A stretch of DNA of 8,568 bases, taken from the NCBI GenBank assembly GCA_002770955.1, contig PCUH01000080.1, forward strand, positions 1 through 8,568, written 5' to 3'. The notes beneath the pieces are model-generated. The model was not told the origin of the DNA. It worked only from the letters and a program-made list of their open reading frames with translations, and ran no database searches. How positions within the stretch are numbered: the stretch's first letter is position 1; every line of letters begins with the position of its first letter. A program made the translations under genes and the position numbers. This stretch comes from Flavobacteriales bacterium CG18_big_fil_WC_8_21_14_2_50_32_9. Lineage in GTDB: Bacteria; Bacteroidota; Bacteroidia; Flavobacteriales_E; Vicingaceae. Positions 5,903 to 8,568 of this stretch are shown one piece after another.

Positions 5903-6685
5903 ATGGAAAAATATCCGTTAACAAACATTCATCCAAACGCTAAAATAGCAGATAATGTAATAATAGAATCGTTCACAACCATTTACGAAGATGTTGAAAT
6001 AGGTGAAGGAACATGGGTAGGATCAAATGTAACTATTTTTGGAGGAGCAAGAATTGGGAAAAACTGCAAAATATTCCCTGGTGCCGTAATTTCGGCTATT
6101 CCACAAGATTTGAAATTCGACAATGAAGATACTACTGCCGAAATTGGTGATGGTACTATTATTAGAGAATGTGTTACCATAAACAGAGGAACCAAAGACA
6201 GAAATAAAACTGTTGTTGGGAAAGATTGTTTATTAATGGCTTATGTGCATGTTGCTCACGATTGTATTGTTGGAAACAACTGTATTTTAGCCAACTGTGT
6301 TAACCTTGCTGGACACGTTGTGTTAGGTGACTTTGTAATTATAGAAGGTGTTGCTGGAGTTCAACAATTTGTTCATATTGGAGAGCATGCTTTTATCGCT
6401 TCAGGTGTTAATGCACGAAAAAATATCCCTCCTTATGTAAAAGCCGCCAGAGACCCTTTGACCTATGCAGGAGTTAACTCAGTTGGGTTGAGAAGAAGAG
6501 GTTTTTCAACCGAAACGATACTTCAAATTGAAGACATTTATCGTTCATTATATGTTCGAGGACTGAATGTTACAAACGCTGTTAGTGTGATAGAACAAGA
6601 AGCACCAAAATCAAAAGAAAAAGATATCATTCTTAACTTTATTAAAGAATCAACAAAGGGAATTATCAGAGGGCCACTAGTTTAA
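5903..6685 (+). CDS. lpxA: Acyl-ACP--UDP-N-acetylglucosamine O-acyltransferase LpxA
   Basis: LpxA starts lipid A synthesis by moving a 3-hydroxyacyl chain from ACP to the 3-OH of UDP-GlcNAc in the cytoplasm; the active enzyme is a trimer. The 260-residue length is normal. Residues about 8-185 form the left-handed beta helix of hexapeptide repeats, and 186-260 the helical C-terminal domain (GLRRRGFS at 195-202). The catalytic base is His119 in YVHVAHDC, equivalent to E. coli His125. His116 and His138 (LAGHV) match E. coli His122 and His144. By hand alignment, E. coli His160 becomes Gln154 and the chain-length residue Gly173 becomes Ser167, so acyl preference may differ from C14. The reaction product is the substrate of the LpxC domain encoded just upstream. 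Confidence 0.96.
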   Translation: MEKYPLTNIHPNAKIADNVIIESFTTIYEDVEIGEGTWVGSNVTIFGGARIGKNCKIFPGAVISAIPQDLKFDNEDTTAEIGDGTIIRECVTINRGTKDRNKTVVGKDCLLMAYVHVAHDCIVGNNCILANCVNLAGHVVLGDFVIIEGVAGVQQFVHIGEHAFIASGVNARKNIPPYVKAARDPLTYAGVNSVGLRRRGFSTETILQIEDIYRSLYVRGLNVTNAVSVIEQEAPKSKEKDIILNFIKESTKGIIRGPLV

Positions 6686-6698
6686 AGAAGGTATAAAT

Positions 6699-6719
6699 GT
6701 GAATTGTGAATTGTGAAAA
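6699..6719. repeat. Left heptad array in the lpxA/efp spacer (GTGAAnn x3)
   Basis: GTGAA recurs at 6699, 6706 and 6713, exactly 7 nt apart (GTGAATT, GTGAATT, GTGAAAA). The + strand here contains no C. The array lies 13 nt after the lpxA stop. Its position relative to the downstream C-rich array copies the arrangement upstream of lpxC, but with a different repeat sequence. Confidence 0.75.
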
Positions 6720-6731
6720 AATACTAATTCA

Positions 6732-6766
6732 AACTAATAACCAATAACCAATAACCAACAACTTTT
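6732..6766. repeat. Right heptad array in the lpxA/efp spacer (AACYAAY x4 plus one degenerate)
   Basis: Units start at 6732, 6739, 6746, 6753 and 6760, exactly 7 nt apart (AACTAAT, AACCAAT, AACCAAT, AACCAAC, then degenerate AACTTTT). The + strand contains no G. The last unit runs into the promoter-like TATCTTTA at 6766-6773, as the right array before lpxC runs into its own promoter-like element. Confidence 0.8.
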
Positions 6767-6773
6767 ATCTTTA
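6766..6773 (+). promoter_or_regulatory. Putative -7 promoter element for efp
   Basis: TATCTTTA, followed by CAACC, is one base from the Bacteroidota TAnnTTTG -7 box and lies 26 nt before the efp ATG. It shares CTTTACAA with the element upstream of lpxC-fabZ. No TTG-type -33 box is visible; the C-rich heptads occupy that position. Confidence 0.45.
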
Positions 6774-6799
6774 CAACCTTTTAACTGAAAATAAAATAT

Positions 6800-7366
6800 A
6801 TGGCAACATCAAACGACATTAAAAATGGATTATGTATGAAATTCAATAATGGTATTTATACAGTTGTTGAATTTTTGCACGTAAAACCTGGTAAAGGACC
6901 AGCATTTGTTAGAACAAAACTCAAAAGTTTAACTAATGGAAAAGTTATAGATAACACTTTTTCAGCAGGACATAGAATTGAGACGGTTCGCGTAGAAAGA
7001 AGGAAATATCAATACCTTTATAAAGAAGGAGATGCTTATCATTTTATGAATCAAGATACGTATGAACAAACTTTTATTGATGAAAATTTAATAAATGCAC
7101 CTCAATTTTTAAAAGAAGGCGATTTAGTAGAAATTGTTTTTGATGCAGATGAAGAGAAAGCACTTTTGTGTGAATTGCCAGCTTCTATAGTACTCCAAGT
7201 AACTTACACTGAACCTGGTGAAAAAGGAAACACAGCCACTAATGCTTTTAAACCAGCAACTGTTGAAACAGGAGCAGAAGTTAGGGTTCCATTATTTATA
7301 AATATTGGAGACTTTATCAAAATCAGTACTGTTGACGGATCCTATTCTGAACGAGTAAAAGTTTAA
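6800..7366 (+). CDS. efp: Translation elongation factor P
   Basis: EF-P binds the ribosome between the P and E sites and relieves stalling at consecutive prolines. The 188-residue length is typical. Domain I (about 1-64) carries the loop HVKPGKGPAF with Lys32, the counterpart of E. coli Lys34, which is beta-lysylated there; here the modifying enzyme, if any, is not in the window. Domain II follows (about 68-128), then domain III (about 130-188) with the family signature near TEPGEKGNTATNAFKPATV and a C-terminal VPLFINIGDFIKISTVDGSY. The start at 6800 (MATSNDIKNG) matches the usual N-terminus. It lies 114 nt downstream of lpxA behind its own promoter-like element, and an 11-bp hairpin follows its stop. 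Its association with the lpx genes is common in Bacteroidota but no direct functional link is known. Confidence 0.97.
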   Translation: MATSNDIKNGLCMKFNNGIYTVVEFLHVKPGKGPAFVRTKLKSLTNGKVIDNTFSAGHRIETVRVERRKYQYLYKEGDAYHFMNQDTYEQTFIDENLINAPQFLKEGDLVEIVFDADEEKALLCELPASIVLQVTYTEPGEKGNTATNAFKPATVETGAEVRVPLFINIGDFIKISTVDGSYSERVKV

Positions 7367-7388
7367 AAATTTTATTTCAATAATTAAA

Positions 7389-7412
7389 CAGAGAAGTTAT
7401 TTAACTTCTCTG
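7389..7412 (+). terminator. Hairpin downstream of efp, likely terminator
   Basis: CAGAGAAGTTA (7389-7399) and TAACTTCTCTG (7402-7412) are perfect reverse complements, giving an 11-bp stem around a 2-nt centre. It begins 23 nt after the efp stop and 27 nt separate it from the next start codon. The following DNA is A/T-rich but has no clean T-run, so termination efficiency is uncertain. It most likely ends the lpx-efp transcript and separates it from the peptidase gene. Confidence 0.65.
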
Positions 7413-7438
7413 ATGTCTTAATATATAAACATTTTAAA

Positions 7439-8568
7439 ATGAAAAAAATAATTATAATACTATTAGTATTTGCAACCACTTTTCAAGTAAAAGCGGATGA
7501 AGGAATGTGGCTTCCAATGTTAATTCAACGACTGAATTATGTGGATATGCAAAAATGTGGTTTGCAACTTACTGCTGAAGAGATTTATAGCGTAAATAAC
7601 TCCTCTCTTAAAGATGCTGTTGTTGCACTAGGAGGCGGTTTTTGTACAGGTGAAATTATTTCAAATCAAGGATTAATGTTAACCAATCATCACTGTGGTT
7701 TTGGTGCTATTCAAGAAAATAGTACTACAGAACACGATTATTTAACAGATGGCTTTTGGGCAATGACCAAAGAACAAGAAATACCTGTTGATTTTAGTGT
7801 ATGGTTTCTAGATAGAATGGATGATGTAACATCAATTATCCTAAAAGACGTTACTAAAGAAATGACAGAGGAAGAGAGAACTGCAACTATACGGAAAGCA
7901 ATAAAAGAACTTTCAGGAAAAGAAATGGAAGGAAAGACAGAAGATAACTATAAAGTACAGATTAAATCCTTTTATTATGGAAATGAATATTACATGTTTA
8001 AATACAATATATTTAATGATGTTCGTATGGTAGGAGCACCTCCAAGCTCAATAGGAAAATTTGGTGGTGACACGGATAATTGGATGTGGCCAAGGCATAC
8101 AGGCGATTTTAGTATGTTTAGGATATATGCAGATAAAGATAATAACCCAGCAGCTTATGCTAAAGACAACAAACCTTACCAACCCAAACATCACTTACCT
8201 GTATCTTTAGAAGGTGTTAGTGAAGGAGATTACGCAATGGTAATGGGTTACCCAGGTAGCACGGACAGGTATTTAACTTCTTTTGGCGTTAAAGAAGCTG
8301 TTAATGTTGATCAACCGGCTAGAGTAATGATAAGAAGAACAAAATTGGATATCATGGATGTTGGAATGGAAAAAGACCAAAAAGTTAGAATCCAATATGC
8401 TTCCAAATATGCTCGAACTAGTAATTATTGGAAGTATTTTCAAGGTCAAAGTCATCAGTTGGTTAAAAATAAAGTGCAAGATAAAAAAGAAGAAATAGAG
8501 AAAAAATTTTCGATATGGGCTAATGCCAATGAGGAAAGAAAAGCAACTTACGGTAATGCATTACAACT
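7439..8568 (+). CDS. S46-family dipeptidyl-peptidase (DPP7/DPP11-like), 3' end beyond window
   Basis: About 376 codons are present with no stop; S46 peptidases are usually around 700-730 residues, so roughly half is missing. The protein begins with a signal peptide (KKIIIILLVFATTFQVKA) likely cleaved after Ala19, giving a mature start DEGMWLP, so it acts in the periplasm or at the surface. The chymotrypsin-like fold shows GGGFCTGEIIS (65-75) and LTNHHCG with catalytic His85. Asp223 in NWMWPRHTGDF is the second triad member. Cys69 and Cys86 flank the His and could form a disulfide. NYWKYFQG (329-336) is also family-like. These enzymes release dipeptides from oligopeptide N-termini. The catalytic Ser (near 650) and the residue separating DPP7 from DPP11 specificity lie outside, so the subtype is open. 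The ATG at 7439 has an A-rich upstream context. Confidence 0.93.
   Translation, partial: MKKIIIILLVFATTFQVKADEGMWLPMLIQRLNYVDMQKCGLQLTAEEIYSVNNSSLKDAVVALGGGFCTGEIISNQGLMLTNHHCGFGAIQENSTTEHDYLTDGFWAMTKEQEIPVDFSVWFLDRMDDVTSIILKDVTKEMTEEERTATIRKAIKELSGKEMEGKTEDNYKVQIKSFYYGNEYYMFKYNIFNDVRMVGAPPSSIGKFGGDTDNWMWPRHTGDFSMFRIYADKDNNPAAYAKDNKPYQPKHHLPVSLEGVSEGDYAMVMGYPGSTDRYLTSFGVKEAVNVDQPARVMIRRTKLDIMDVGMEKDQKVRIQYASKYARTSNYWKYFQGQSHQLVKNKVQDKKEEIEKKFSIWANANEERKATYGNALQ

Noticed and set aside
5983..6195. Antisense ORF of 70 codons inside lpxA
   Set aside because: It is complementary to conserved LpxA hexapeptide repeats and is best explained as a chance open frame.
4343..6766. Heptad arrays as a CRISPR array
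   Set aside because: Units are 7 nt and directly adjacent, with no 25-40 nt repeats, no unique spacers of constant length and no cas genes.
8273..8479. Antisense ORF of 68 codons near the window end
   Set aside because: It lies opposite the S46 peptidase frame, which is clearly the real gene there.
7439..8568. A truncated or broken S46 peptidase gene
   Set aside because: The frame stays open to the window edge, so the missing C-terminal half reflects the window boundary, not a mutation.
51..8568. A previously undescribed multi-gene system
   Set aside because: Every long frame belongs to a known family and the lpx-efp order is typical of the phylum. Only the spacers hold unexplained structure.

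Overview
The window looks like chromosomal DNA of a Bacteroidota bacterium, probably Flavobacteriales. It is AT-rich with tightly packed genes on one strand and A/T-rich start contexts that lack Shine-Dalgarno motifs. It carries a fused lpxC-fabZ gene inside an lpxD / lpxC-fabZ / lpxA / efp cluster and an S46-family periplasmic dipeptidyl-peptidase, a combination typical of that phylum. The phylum call is firm; genus and species cannot be read from the sequence.

Layout. Positions 51-3048 hold three metabolic or uncharacterised genes: a PfkB-family kinase, a class I/II PLP aminotransferase, and a DUF2461 protein that starts with GTG 11 nt after the aminotransferase stop. Positions 3049-3289 are a 241-nt non-coding spacer. 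Most of it is a 152-bp element with perfect 18-bp terminal inverted repeats, followed by an AT-rich 12-bp inverted repeat just ahead of lpxD. Positions 3290-6685 encode the early lipid A enzymes: LpxD (acyltransferase, step 3), the LpxC-FabZ fusion (deacetylase, step 2, plus hydroxyacyl-ACP dehydratase) and LpxA (acyltransferase, step 1). EF-P follows at 6800-7366 and ends in a strong 11-bp hairpin. The last gene, from 7439 to the window end, is the N-terminal half (about 376 codons) of a secreted S46 serine peptidase and is cut by the window edge.

How the genes work together. LpxA, LpxC and LpxD turn UDP-GlcNAc into UDP-2,3-diacylglucosamine. FabZ draws on the same 3-hydroxyacyl-ACP pool for fatty acid elongation, so the fusion ties in one polypeptide the two enzymes that set the lipid A / phospholipid balance. 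EF-P is a translation factor that commonly travels with this cluster.

The coding content is conventional and I do not see a new defence, mobile or biosynthetic system. The unusual signal is in the spacers. Those before lpxC-fabZ and before efp are built from 7-nt-periodic degenerate repeats, C-poor on the left and G-poor on the right, running straight into matching CTTTACAA promoter-like elements. The spacers at 981-1072 and 3049-3289 hold other repeat-like elements that share a CATCCCGATA word in opposite orientation.
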